Shown: one piece after another, positions 16,297 through 24,523 of the stretch
Position numbering within the stretch: position 1 is the first letter of the stretch
Layout: every line of letters begins with the position of its first letter
Origin: Streptomyces sp. NBC_01268
Lineage (GTDB): Bacteria; Actinomycetota; Actinomycetes; Streptomycetales; Streptomycetaceae
DNA length: 64,000 nucleotides
Assembly (NCBI RefSeq): GCF_036240795.1
Contig: NZ_CP108454.1
Span: 7,314,001-7,378,000, forward strand
Direction: 5' to 3'
Notes under the pieces: model-generated
Told to the model about the DNA's origin: nothing
What the model saw: only the letters and a program-made list of their open reading frames with translations
The model's database searches: none
Position numbers and translations under genes: made by a program

Positions 16297-16817
16297 GAGG
16301 CGGCCCCCTGCCGGGCGGGTTCGGTGAAGAGCGCGGGGCGGGCGCCGCGGGCGAAGCCCTCGCTGGCGACGACCGGGACGAGGAGGGGGAACGCGGCGGG
16401 GGCGCGCAGGGCGAAGAGGCAGTCGAGCCGGTCGCCCGACTCCGGGGTGCCGCCGGCGTCCCGGGCCGGTGCCAGCAGGAACACCGTCTCGCCCGCGGCG
16501 GGCCGGGCGACGGCGTCCGCGGAACGCCCGAAGACGGGCCGGGTGTCGAGTCCGGCCGCCAGCCAGCCGTCGACATCGGCCTCCAGGGCCTCCGCCTGGC
16601 CGTCCAGCGCGTGCCGCCGGCACCAGGCGGCGCCCTCCTCCCGGATCCGCAGCAGCAGCGCGCGGTCGGCGCCGTCGGGCCGGGGCACCGTACCGTCCTC
16701 GGCCTGCCGGGCCCGGAAGCGGTCCACCAGCGGGATCAGCGAGTCCGTGAGCACGGCGCCCTCGGCGCGCAGGTGCTCCGGGACGGGCGGGATGTCGTCC
16801 GGTCTCGTGTACGTCAC
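16293..16817 (-). CDS. Hypothetical protein coupled to ATP-grasp ligase
   Basis: A 174-aa soluble protein that I do not recognise. It has an N-terminal helical region (residues 15-85, with charged repeats such as LIPLVDRFRARQAEDG) and a C-terminal stretch of strands (GETVFLLAPARDAGG; FPLLVPVVASEG). It contains two cysteines, no signal peptide and no membrane segment. It is translationally coupled to the ATP-grasp gene through a GTGA overlap, which implies a shared pathway: a partner subunit, a substrate-preparing enzyme or an acceptor. GTG start with GGAGAGG about ten bases upstream. Confidence 0.65.
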   Translation of the reverse strand: MTYTRPDDIPPVPEHLRAEGAVLTDSLIPLVDRFRARQAEDGTVPRPDGADRALLLRIREEGAAWCRRHALDGQAEALEADVDGWLAAGLDTRPVFGRSADAVARPAAGETVFLLAPARDAGGTPESGDRLDCLFALRAPAAFPLLVPVVASEGFARGARPALFTEPARQGAAS

Positions 16818-17109
16818 CGTGGGTGAGCCTCTCCGTGGGCCTGCGGGGGCACCGGCCGGAGCCGTGTGTCCGCCCGGAACGGTCAAGATCCAAGCAATCC
16901 GGGCGGCCCGGGGCAAGGCCTTTCGCAGCCTGTCCCGCATGACGGGACACGCGGCGGGCCACCGGGGCGCGACCGTACGGGGTGCCGCGCGGCGCGACCG
17001 CGCGGCGCGCCGCAGGGCGCGACATCGCTCCGCGTGCGCCCGTCCGGCGGAGGGCGGAGCATGAACGTGAGGAGGGACGGCCGGCGGGGGAGGTGACGAG
17101 GAGGGTGCC

Positions 17110-17865
17110 ATGCCCGTCCCGGACGGCGGTGACGCACTCGTCGTACTCAAAGACGTGGACAAGCACTTCGGGACCCTCCATGTGCTCCGCTCCATCGACC
17201 TCACCATCCGTCGCGGCGAGGTCGTGGTCGTGATCGGCCCCTCCGGGTCCGGCAAGTCCACGCTCTGCCGCGCGATCAACCGCCTGGAGACCATCGACTC
17301 GGGCGAGATCGCCGTCGACGGCAGACCGCTGCCGGCCGAGGGGCGGGAGCTGGCCGCGCTCCGCGCCGACGTCGGCATGGTCTTCCAGTCCTTCAACCTC
17401 TTCGCGCACAAGACGGTGCTCGACAACGTCACGCTCGGCCAGATCAAGGTCCGGAAGAAGGACCGCAAGAGCGCCGAGAAGCGGGCCCGCACCCTCCTTG
17501 AACGGGTCGGGGTCGCTACCCAGGCGGACAAGTACCCGGCGCAGCTCTCCGGTGGCCAGCAGCAGCGGGTCGCCATCGCCCGGGCGCTCGCGATGGACCC
17601 GAAGGTCATGCTCTTCGACGAGCCGACCTCGGCGCTCGACCCGGAGATGATCAACGAGGTCCTGGAGGTGATGCAGCAGCTGGCCCGGGACGGCATGACG
17701 ATGGTGGTCGTCACCCACGAGATGGGGTTCGCCCGGTCGGCGGCCAACCGCGTGGTGTTCATGGCCGACGGCCGGATCGTCGAACAGGCCACGCCCGAGG
17801 AGTTCTTCGGCAACCCGCGCAGCGAGCGCGCCAAGGACTTCCTGTCGAAGATCCTCCACCACTGA
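17110..17865 (+). CDS. gluA: Glutamate-type amino acid ABC transporter, ATP-binding protein
   Basis: ATPase of a polar amino-acid importer, 251 aa. Walker A is GPSGSGKS (residues 43-50), the signature is [19 protein letters not shown], Walker B is [15 protein letters not shown], and the switch His is in [11 protein letters not shown]. These match the GlnQ/GluA group. It leads a four-gene operon (ATPase, binding protein, two permeases) in the same order as Corynebacterium and Streptomyces gluABCD. ATG start; GAGGAGGG lies 3-4 bases upstream. Confidence 0.92.
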   Translation: MPVPDGGDALVVLKDVDKHFGTLHVLRSIDLTIRRGEVVVVIGPSGSGKSTLCRAINRLETIDSGEIAVDGRPLPAEGRELAALRADVGMVFQSFNLFAHKTVLDNVTLGQIKVRKKDRKSAEKRARTLLERVGVATQADKYPAQLSGGQQQRVAIARALAMDPKVMLFDEPTSALDPEMINEVLEVMQQLARDGMTMVVVTHEMGFARSAANRVVFMADGRIVEQATPEEFFGNPRSERAKDFLSKILHH

Positions 17866-17892
17866 CCCGTACGCCATCCGCACCACCGTGGG

Positions 17893-18741
17893 GTGATGAC
17901 CATGAATCCGCTCAGGACCCGAAGGCTCACCGTCGCCGCCGCCGCGGCGGTCGTCCTCTCCTTCACCGGGACCGCCTACGCCTCCGGTGGGGCGGCCGCG
18001 CACCGCGACGACGGGAAGATCACCGTCGGCATCAAGTTCGACCAGCCCGGCATCGGCCTGAAGACCCCGGACGGCACCTACACCGGCTTCGACGTCGACG
18101 TCGCCACCTACGTCGCCAAGCAGCTCGGCCACGACCCGAAGGACATCGTCTGGAAGGAGGCCAAGAGCGCCGACCGCGAGAGCCTGCTCCAGCGCGGCGA
18201 CGTGGACTTCATCGCGGCCTCCTACTCGATCACCCCCAAGCGCGCCGAGAAGGTCGACTTCGCCGGGCCCTACCTGCTCGCCCACCAGGACGTGCTGATC
18301 CGCGCCGACGACGACTCGATCACCAAGCCCTCGGACCTGAACAACAAGAAGCTCTGCTCCGTGACCGGCTCCACCTCCGCGCAGAACGTCAAGACGAAGA
18401 TCGCCCCGGACGCCCAGCTCCAGGAGTACGGCGGCTACTCCGAGTGCCTCACCGGTCTGGAGAACGGCGTCATCGACGCGATCACCACCGACGACTCGAT
18501 CCTCGCCGGCTACGCCTCCCAGCCCGAGTTCAAGGGCAAGTTCAAGCTGGGCGGCTTCAAGCTGAGCAACGAGAACTACGGCATCGGCGTCCAGAAGGGC
18601 AGCGAGCTCAAGGCGGAGATCAACACGGCGCTGGAGAAGATGGTGGCCGACGGGTCCTGGGCCGCGGCCGTGCAGAAGAACTTCGGGCCCGCCGGATACC
18701 AGGCCGAGCCCGCACCGAAGATCGGCGTGGTCGTCCAGTGA
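17893..18741 (+). CDS. gluB: Glutamate-type ABC transporter, extracellular solute-binding protein
   Basis: Periplasmic-binding-protein-fold receptor (SBP family 3), about 280 aa. Motifs include GIKFDQPGIGLKTPDGTYTGFDVDVA near the start of the mature domain and SYSITPKRAEKVDFAGPYL. The signal peptide (RRLTVAAAAAVVLSFTGTAYA) shows no lipobox cysteine, whereas GluB proteins of actinomycetes are normally lipoproteins; the cleavage looks like signal peptidase I at AYA-SG. GTG 17893, ATG 17896 or ATG 17902 could each be the start; none has a strong ribosome binding site. It is followed 10 bp later by the first permease. Confidence 0.9.
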   Translation: MMTMNPLRTRRLTVAAAAAVVLSFTGTAYASGGAAAHRDDGKITVGIKFDQPGIGLKTPDGTYTGFDVDVATYVAKQLGHDPKDIVWKEAKSADRESLLQRGDVDFIAASYSITPKRAEKVDFAGPYLLAHQDVLIRADDDSITKPSDLNNKKLCSVTGSTSAQNVKTKIAPDAQLQEYGGYSECLTGLENGVIDAITTDDSILAGYASQPEFKGKFKLGGFKLSNENYGIGVQKGSELKAEINTALEKMVADGSWAAAVQKNFGPAGYQAEPAPKIGVVVQ

Positions 18742-18751
18742 GCGGGCCGCC

Positions 18752-19417
18752 GTGTTCGACTTCCTGGAAGGCTACGACCTGCTGGGAGCCTTCTGGACGA
18801 CGGTCCGGCTGACCGTCTTCTCCGCGATCGGCTCCCTGGTCTGGGGGACGCTGCTGGCCGCCATGCGGGTCAGCCCCGTCCCCCTGATGCGGGGCTTCGG
18901 CACCGTCTACGTCAACATCGTCCGCAACATCCCCCTCACCGTCATCATCGTCTTCACCTCCCTGGGCCTCTTCCAGACCCTCGGGGTCAGCCTGGGCGCC
19001 GAGGACTTCACCGCCGTCAACTTCCGGCTCGCCGTCCTCGGCCTCACCGCCTACACCTCCGCCTTCGTCTGCGAGGCGCTGCGCTCCGGCATCAACACCG
19101 TGCCCCTCGGCCAGGTCGAGGCCGCCCGGGCCATCGGGCTGAACTTCTCGCAGACCCTGCGGTTGATCGTGCTGCCGCAGGCCTTCCGCTCGGTCGTTGG
19201 CCCCCTCGCCAACGTCCTGATCGCCCTCACCAAGAACACCACCGTCGCCGCCGCCATCGGCGTCGCCGAAGCAGCCCTGCTGATGCGCGAGATGATCGAG
19301 AACGAGGCCCAGCTGCTCCTCGTCTCCGCCGTCTTCGCCGTCGGCTTCCTCTGCCTCACCCTGCCCACCGGGCTGCTCCTCGGCTGGATCGCCAAGAAGG
19401 TCGCGGTGAAGCGATGA
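18752..19417 (+). CDS. gluC: Glutamate-type ABC transporter permease
   Basis: HisM-type membrane permease, 221 aa, with about five membrane segments. The ATPase-contact EAA loop reads EALRSGINTVPLGQVEAARAIG. GTG start; a four-base ATGA overlap couples it to the second permease. Order and sequence fit GluC. Its N-terminus (MFDFLEGYDLLGAFWTT) is typical, which supports this start. Confidence 0.9.
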   Translation: MFDFLEGYDLLGAFWTTVRLTVFSAIGSLVWGTLLAAMRVSPVPLMRGFGTVYVNIVRNIPLTVIIVFTSLGLFQTLGVSLGAEDFTAVNFRLAVLGLTAYTSAFVCEALRSGINTVPLGQVEAARAIGLNFSQTLRLIVLPQAFRSVVGPLANVLIALTKNTTVAAAIGVAEAALLMREMIENEAQLLLVSAVFAVGFLCLTLPTGLLLGWIAKKVAVKR

Positions 19418-20427
19418 AGGGGACGAAGGGCGGGACGGGGGCCGGGACGGGGGCCGGGACGGGGGACGAGAAGGCGCCGAAGGGCCCCGAGGCGAAGGCG
19501 CCCAAGGGGCTGAAGGCGCCGAAGGAGCCGGGCGCCGTCCTCTACGACGTCCCCGGCCCCCGCGCCCGGCGGCGCAACCTCCTCCTCACCCTGCTCTTCG
19601 TCCTCGCCGTCGGCGGCGTCGTCTGGTGGGTGGTGGCGAGCCTCGCCGGCAAGGACCAGCTCGCCTGGGCCAAGTGGGCACCCTTCTTCACGGACCCCCG
19701 GGTCTGGCAGACCTACCTGCTGCCCGCCCTGAAGAACACCGTGACCGCCGCCGCCCTCGCCATGGGCATCGCCCTGCCGCTCGGCGCGTTCCTCGGCGTC
19801 GCCCGGCTCTCCGACCACCGCTGGGTGCGCGGCACGGCGGGCCCCCTGGTCGAGTTCTTCCGCGCCATCCCCGTGCTCATCCTGATGCTCTTCGCCAACG
19901 CCGCCTACGCCGAGTTCACCGACATCAGCCCGGAGAGCAGGCCGCTGTACGCCGTCGTCACCGGGCTCGTCCTCTACAACGCCTCCGTCCTCGCCGAGGT
20001 CGTCCGCGCCGGGATCCTCGCGCTGCCCGCCGGGCAGACCGACGCGGCCAAGGCCATCGGCATGCGCAAGGGCCAGACCATGGCGTACGTGCTGCTGCCG
20101 CAGTCGGTCACCGCGATGCTGCCCGCCCTGGTCAGCCAGCTCGTCGTCATCGTCAAGGACACGGCGCTCGGCGGCGCCATGCTCGGCTTCTCCGAACTCC
20201 TCGCCTCCGTGCGTCCGATGAGCGCCAACTACGGGGCGAACACGATCGCCTCGTTCACCGTGGTCGCCGTCATCTTCGTCGTCCTCAACTTCGCCCTCAC
20301 GACCTTCGCCTCCTGGCTGGAACGGCGCCTGCGCCGCGGCAAGCGGTCCACGGGCGCGGTGGTCGGCGCCGACGCGGTGCAGGACCTGGCGGCGCCGGGG
20401 GAGCCGGGGCGCACGGGGCCGACCTGA
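19414..20427 (+). CDS. gluD: Glutamate-type ABC transporter permease with repeat-rich N-terminal extension
   Basis: Second permease of the importer, 337 aa, with the EAA loop EVVRAGILALPAGQTDAAKAIG. The first 50 residues before the first membrane helix are an unusual Gly/Thr/Lys/Pro tail (GTGAGTGAGTG, then KAPKG-type repeats) encoded in part by 12-bp tandem repeats at 19432-19465; the cytoplasmic tail of GluD is usually shorter and not repetitive. It ends with a charged tail after residue 305. Part of the gluABCD operon. Confidence 0.9.
   Translation: MKGTKGGTGAGTGAGTGDEKAPKGPEAKAPKGLKAPKEPGAVLYDVPGPRARRRNLLLTLLFVLAVGGVVWWVVASLAGKDQLAWAKWAPFFTDPRVWQTYLLPALKNTVTAAALAMGIALPLGAFLGVARLSDHRWVRGTAGPLVEFFRAIPVLILMLFANAAYAEFTDISPESRPLYAVVTGLVLYNASVLAEVVRAGILALPAGQTDAAKAIGMRKGQTMAYVLLPQSVTAMLPALVSQLVVIVKDTALGGAMLGFSELLASVRPMSANYGANTIASFTVVAVIFVVLNFALTTFASWLERRLRRGKRSTGAVVGADAVQDLAAPGEPGRTGPT
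19432..19465 (+). repeat. 12-bp tandem repeat inside gluD
   Basis: GGGACGGGGGCC repeated almost three times in frame, encoding GTGAGTGAGTG in the cytoplasmic tail of the permease. Unit length is a multiple of three, so copy-number changes would keep the frame. Confidence 0.8.
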
Positions 20428-20483
20428 CCGGGGCGCCGCGGGCGGTGCTCAGCCCCCGGCGGCGGTCTGCCGAAACCCAGGGC

Positions 20484-22127
20484 ATGACCTTCACGCCCGC
20501 ACCGGCGCCGACCCGAGCGCCGGACCGCACCGACCGCCTCCTCGCCGCCCTCGGAGGGATCCTCGCCGGATGCGGCGGGCTCGCCGTCGCGGCGCTCCTC
20601 ACGGTCGCCGTCCGACCCGAGGCGGCCCCCGTCGCGTCCGTCGGCGGCTTCGTCGTCGACCACACCCCGGCGGGCGTCAAGGAATGGGCCATCCGCACCT
20701 TCGGCGAGAGCGACAAGGACGTCCTCCAGACCGGCGTCCTGATCATCCTCGCGCTCCTCGCGGCCGGCCTCGGCGTGCTCGCCCTGCGCCACCGTGCCCT
20801 CGCCCTCGCCGGAGTGGGCGCGCTCGGTCTGGTGGGCGCCCTGGCGGCCGTGACCCGGCCCGACTCGGAGTCCTGGACCGACGCCCTGCCCTCGCTCGCC
20901 GGGGCCGCGACCGCCGCGGCGGTCCTGTTCCTGCTGGCCCGGAGGCTCGTCGGCCCGCCCGCGACCACGCCCGCGCGGGCCCGGCGGCGCTTCCTCGTGG
21001 CCGGGGCGGGCACCCTCGTCGGCGCCGTCGGGGCCGGCTTCCTCGCCCGGTCGGCCGGCGCGGACCGCTCCGCGAACGCCACCGCCTCCCGCAACGCCCT
21101 CCGGCTGCCCCGCCCCGCCTCGCCCGCCCCCGCGGTGCCGCCCGGCGCCCAGCTCCCGGTCGACGGGATCAGCCCCTTCGTCACGCCCAACCGCGACTTC
21201 TACCGGGTCGACACCGCCCTCGTGGTGCCCCGGATCGACGCCGACACCTGGACCCTGCGCATCCACGGCCAGGGCGTGGCCCGCGAGCTCACCGTCACCC
21301 TGCGGGACCTGTTCCGCCGGGAGGTCGTCGAGCGGGACCTCACCCTCAACTGCGTCTCCAACGAGGTCGGCGGCCCGTACGTCGGCAACGCCCGCTGGCT
21401 GGGTGTCCGCCTCGCCGACCTGCTGCGGGAGGCCGGGGTGCGCCCGCCGTCGGCCGGAGGCCCCGCCGACCAGCTCGTCGCGCGTTCCGTCGACGGCATG
21501 ACCATCGGCAGCCCCGTGGAGACCGTCATGGACGGCCGGGACGCGCTGCTCGCCTTCGGGATGAACGGCGAGCCGCTGCCCTTCGCCCACGGCTTCCCCG
21601 TGCGCATGCTCGTCCCCGGCCTGTACGGCTACGTCTCCGCCTGCAAGTGGATCTCCTCGCTGGAACTGACCACCTTCGCCGCGTACGACGCCTACTGGGT
21701 GCCGCGCGGCTGGGCGGCCCAGGCGCCCGTGAAGACCCAGTCCCGGATCGACACCCCGAAGGCCTTCAGCGAGCCGCGGGCCGGCACGGTCGCCGTCGCC
21801 GGGGTCGCCTGGGCCCAGCACCGGGGCGTCTCCCGCGTCCAGGTACGGGTCGACGACGGCCCCTGGCAGGACGCCGAGCTGGGTGCCCAGGACAGCCGCG
21901 ACACCTGGCGCGAGTGGGTGTACCGCTGGCCCGCGGAGCCCGGACACCACACCCTCACCGCCCGGGCGACCGACGGCACCGGGGCGGTGCAGACCGAGCA
22001 GCGGGCCGGGACCATGCCCGACGGGGCGACCGGACTGCACTCCGTCACGGTCACCGTCGGAGCAGCTCGGGGGGGAGCGCCGGGACGTGGTGCCCGGCCC
22101 GGCCCGTCGTCGACCGGGCGGCGGTGA
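20484..22127 (+). CDS. Membrane-anchored molybdopterin oxidoreductase, sulfite oxidase family
   Basis: Molybdenum-cofactor enzyme of 547 aa. Residues 20-175 hold four membrane segments; a fifth follows an RRRFLVAGAG motif near residue 173 that resembles an uncleaved Tat-type anchor, putting the catalytic part outside. The Moco-binding cysteine is in LNCVSNEVGG, followed by the dimerisation immunoglobulin-like domain typical of sulfite oxidases (VQVRVDDGPWQDAELG...TWREWVYRWPAEPG). No haem domain. ATG 20484 begins the family-like sequence. The electron acceptor and true substrate are unknown; many such actinobacterial proteins are annotated only as molybdopterin-dependent oxidoreductases. Confidence 0.85.
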   Translation: MTFTPAPAPTRAPDRTDRLLAALGGILAGCGGLAVAALLTVAVRPEAAPVASVGGFVVDHTPAGVKEWAIRTFGESDKDVLQTGVLIILALLAAGLGVLALRHRALALAGVGALGLVGALAAVTRPDSESWTDALPSLAGAATAAAVLFLLARRLVGPPATTPARARRRFLVAGAGTLVGAVGAGFLARSAGADRSANATASRNALRLPRPASPAPAVPPGAQLPVDGISPFVTPNRDFYRVDTALVVPRIDADTWTLRIHGQGVARELTVTLRDLFRREVVERDLTLNCVSNEVGGPYVGNARWLGVRLADLLREAGVRPPSAGGPADQLVARSVDGMTIGSPVETVMDGRDALLAFGMNGEPLPFAHGFPVRMLVPGLYGYVSACKWISSLELTTFAAYDAYWVPRGWAAQAPVKTQSRIDTPKAFSEPRAGTVAVAGVAWAQHRGVSRVQVRVDDGPWQDAELGAQDSRDTWREWVYRWPAEPGHHTLTARATDGTGAVQTEQRAGTMPDGATGLHSVTVTVGAARGGAPGRGARPGPSSTGRR

Positions 22128-22325
22128 GCGCCACCCCGGCCCGGCCGCGCGGCGGGACGGCCGTCACCCCGTGCGGACGTCCTCGCCCTCGATCAGGGTC
22201 ACGTGGCCGACCTGGCCGACCTGGCCGACCTGGACGCCCGGCACCTCGGTGACCGCGTTCCAGGGACCCGGATCGCCGGTCAGTGGAACACCCAACTCCC
22301 CTACCCTCGGGCTCACTTCCGTCAT
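22051..22325 (-). pseudogene. Frameshifted N-terminal remnant of a DmpA-type P1 family (S58) peptidase
   Basis: From ATG 22325, 53 codons give a clear P1/DmpA N-terminus (GELGVPLTGDPGPWNAVTEV, then HVTLIEGEDVRTG) and stop at 22164-22166. The expected next residues, VTAVxPRG, appear in another frame: CGCACGGGG is followed directly by TGACG, so one G of the expected GGGGG run is missing. After about ten more matching residues homology ends and the frame runs into the 3' end of the upstream molybdoenzyme gene. The GxVGH motif is also expanded to VQVGQVGQVGHV by a 9-bp repeat (22205-22231). The remaining 300 aa of the peptidase are absent. Confidence 0.75.
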
Positions 22326-22387
22326 GGGCGGCACCGCACGCCCGCCGTCGGGGTGCCGGTGGCGGACCGGCGGAGCACCATGAAGAC

Positions 22388-23524
22388 ATGAACGGCACCG
22401 ACGGCGCGGCGCGCGGGCCCGGGATGGGCGAGGTCAGCGCCCCGGGCCGCGTCGCGGGCCCCGACGAGGGCATCGGCGCGGCCGAGCTGGCCCTCGCCGC
22501 CCGCAACCACGGACTGCCCCTCGAAGCGCTGCGCTACGACACCAGCCCGCCCGGCCTGCACTACGTCCTGGTCCACTACGACATCCCCGCCGCCGACCCG
22601 GAGGACTGGCGGTTCACCGTCGGCGGCCTGGTGCGCCGCCCGCTGGACCTCGACGTCGCGGGGCTGCGCGAGCGGCCGGCCGTCACCCACCGGGTCACCC
22701 TGGAGTGCGCGGGCAACGGCCGGGCCCGGCTCAGCCCCCGCCCGGTCAGCCAGCCCTGGATCGTCGAGGCCGTCGGCACCGCCGACTGGACCGGCGTCCC
22801 GCTGGCCGCCCTGCTCGCCGAGGCGGGCCCCCTCGACGGCGCCGTCGAGGCCGTCTTCACCGGCGCCGACCACGGGGTGGAGCGCGGCACCGAACAGGAC
22901 TACCGGCGCAGCCTCCCGCTCCCGCTCGCCGCCGATCCGGAACGCGGCGTGCTCGTCGCGTACGCCATGAACGGCGCCCCGCTGCCGCCCCAGCACGGGC
23001 ACCCGCTGCGCCTGGTCGTGCCCGGCTGGTACGGCATGGCCTCCGTGAAGTGGCTGACCGGCGTCACCGTCACCGACACCCCGTTCGCCGGCTTCCAGCA
23101 GGCCGTCGCCTACCGCTACCGGCAGGGCCCCGACGAGGCCGGCGCCCCCGTGGACGTCATCGCGCCCCGCGCCCTGATGATCCCGCCCGGCTTCCCCGAC
23201 TTCATGTCCCGCACCCGTGTCGTCCGCCCCGGTCCCGTCCCGCTCGCCGGGCGCGCCTGGTCCGGACACGGGCCCGTGACCCGCGTGGAGCTCAGCGCCG
23301 ACGGGGAGCGCACCTGGACCGACGCCGAGGTGACCGCCGACCCCGGGCGCCCCTGGGCCTGGGCCGCGTGGCGCACGGCCTGGACGGCGGCCCCGGGCCC
23401 GTACCTGCTCACCGTCCGCGCCACCGATGCCACCGGCCGCACCCAGCCGCTCACGGCCCCGTGGAACCGGGGCGGCTTCGGCAACAACCTGGTGCAGCGG
23501 GTGGAGGTGCTCTGCGTCACGTAG
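22388..23524 (+). CDS. Sulfite oxidase family molybdoenzyme (cytoplasmic)
   Basis: A 378-aa Moco protein without signal peptide or membrane segments. The Moco-binding Cys lies in LECAGNGRARLSP, and the substrate-pocket region contains TGADHGVERG and MNGAPLPPQHGHPLRL. The C-terminal dimerisation domain is present (VELSADGERTWTDAEV). This resembles the Streptomyces sulfite oxidase group that uses a non-haem route to its acceptor. It follows another family member, with the P1 peptidase remnant between them, and is about 65% of the way towards eukaryotic SO in domain content, lacking cytochrome b5. ATG at 22388; weak ribosome binding site. Confidence 0.85.
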   Translation: MNGTDGAARGPGMGEVSAPGRVAGPDEGIGAAELALAARNHGLPLEALRYDTSPPGLHYVLVHYDIPAADPEDWRFTVGGLVRRPLDLDVAGLRERPAVTHRVTLECAGNGRARLSPRPVSQPWIVEAVGTADWTGVPLAALLAEAGPLDGAVEAVFTGADHGVERGTEQDYRRSLPLPLAADPERGVLVAYAMNGAPLPPQHGHPLRLVVPGWYGMASVKWLTGVTVTDTPFAGFQQAVAYRYRQGPDEAGAPVDVIAPRALMIPPGFPDFMSRTRVVRPGPVPLAGRAWSGHGPVTRVELSADGERTWTDAEVTADPGRPWAWAAWRTAWTAAPGPYLLTVRATDATGRTQPLTAPWNRGGFGNNLVQRVEVLCVT

Positions 23525-23633
23525 CCGGAGGGGCGGCCGCCGCCGGGCGCCGGGGCGGGCGACAGGCGCCGTGCGGGCCGCATAGAGTCGGAGCGGACGC
23601 CACCGCACACCACGCACCACCGAGGAGCATTCC

Positions 23634-24464
23634 GTGACCGACCCGGAGACCACCGCCCTGCAGCAGCGGATCGCCCGTGAGCTCGAGGTCGGCGAGACCT
23701 TCGACCCGCGCGCGGAGATCGAGCGCCGGGTGGCCTTCCTCGCCGAGCGCCTCACCTCCACCGGCCTGGGCTGCCTGGTCCTCGGCATCAGCGGCGGCGT
23801 CGACTCCACCACCGCCGGGCGGCTCTGCCAGCTCGCCGTCGAGCGCGCCCGCGCCGCCGGCCACCAGGCCACCTTCTACGCCATGCGGCTGCCCTACGGC
23901 GTCCAGGCCGACGAGCACGACGCCCGGCTCGCCCTCGACTTCATCCGCGCCGACGAGGTCCTCACCGTCGACATCAAGGCGGCCGGCGACGCCGCCCTGG
24001 ACGCGACGCTCGCCGCCGGGACCGCCTTCCGCGACCCGCACCACCAGGACTTCGTGCACGGCAACATCAAGGCCCGGCAGCGCATGATCGCCCAGTACGC
24101 GGTCGCCGGCGCCCACAACGGCCTGGTGGTCGGCACCGACCACGCCGCCGAGGCCGTCTCCGGCTTCTTCACCAAGTACGGCGACGGCGCCGCCGACCTC
24201 GTCCCGCTCACCGGCCTCACCAAGCGCCGGGTGCGCGCCGTCGCCGCCGAGCTGGGCGCCCCGGCCGAGCTGGTCTGGAAGACCCCCACCGCCGACCTGG
24301 AGACCCTCGACCCGGGCAAGCCCGACGAGGACGCCCTCGGCGTGACCTACGACGAGATCGACGACTTCCTGGAGGGCAAGCCGGTCGGCGAGGCCGCCTT
24401 CGCCTCGATCGTCCGCCGCTACGAGCTGACCGAGCACAAGCGCCGGCTGCCGATCGCCCCCTGA
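23634..24464 (+). CDS. nadE: Ammonia-dependent NAD+ synthetase
   Basis: Last step of NAD synthesis: amidation of nicotinic acid adenine dinucleotide with ammonia and ATP. The 276-aa length and lack of a glutaminase domain match the short NadE class of E. coli and Bacillus. The PP-loop SGGVDS is at residues 53-58, with [14 protein letters not shown] and [21 protein letters not shown] further on as family signatures. GTG start with GAGGAG upstream. Streptomycetes also usually have a long glutamine-dependent NadE, so this may be a second copy. Confidence 0.93.
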   Translation: MTDPETTALQQRIARELEVGETFDPRAEIERRVAFLAERLTSTGLGCLVLGISGGVDSTTAGRLCQLAVERARAAGHQATFYAMRLPYGVQADEHDARLALDFIRADEVLTVDIKAAGDAALDATLAAGTAFRDPHHQDFVHGNIKARQRMIAQYAVAGAHNGLVVGTDHAAEAVSGFFTKYGDGAADLVPLTGLTKRRVRAVAAELGAPAELVWKTPTADLETLDPGKPDEDALGVTYDEIDDFLEGKPVGEAAFASIVRRYELTEHKRRLPIAP

Positions 24465-24523
24465 CCGCCCCACCCCCTCGCGCACCACCGCACGGCACGC
24501 ACAGCACGAACAGGAACCACCTG

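Noticed and set aside
14959..18285. A single 1,108-codon minus-strand open frame
   Set aside because: Its first two thirds lie antisense to gluAB and a second gene; only the part from 16296 has ATP-grasp sequence.
22205..22231. GGCCGACCT repeat as a regulatory array
   Set aside because: It reads in frame as QVG codons within the P1 peptidase remnant, so it is better explained as slippage in a coding sequence.
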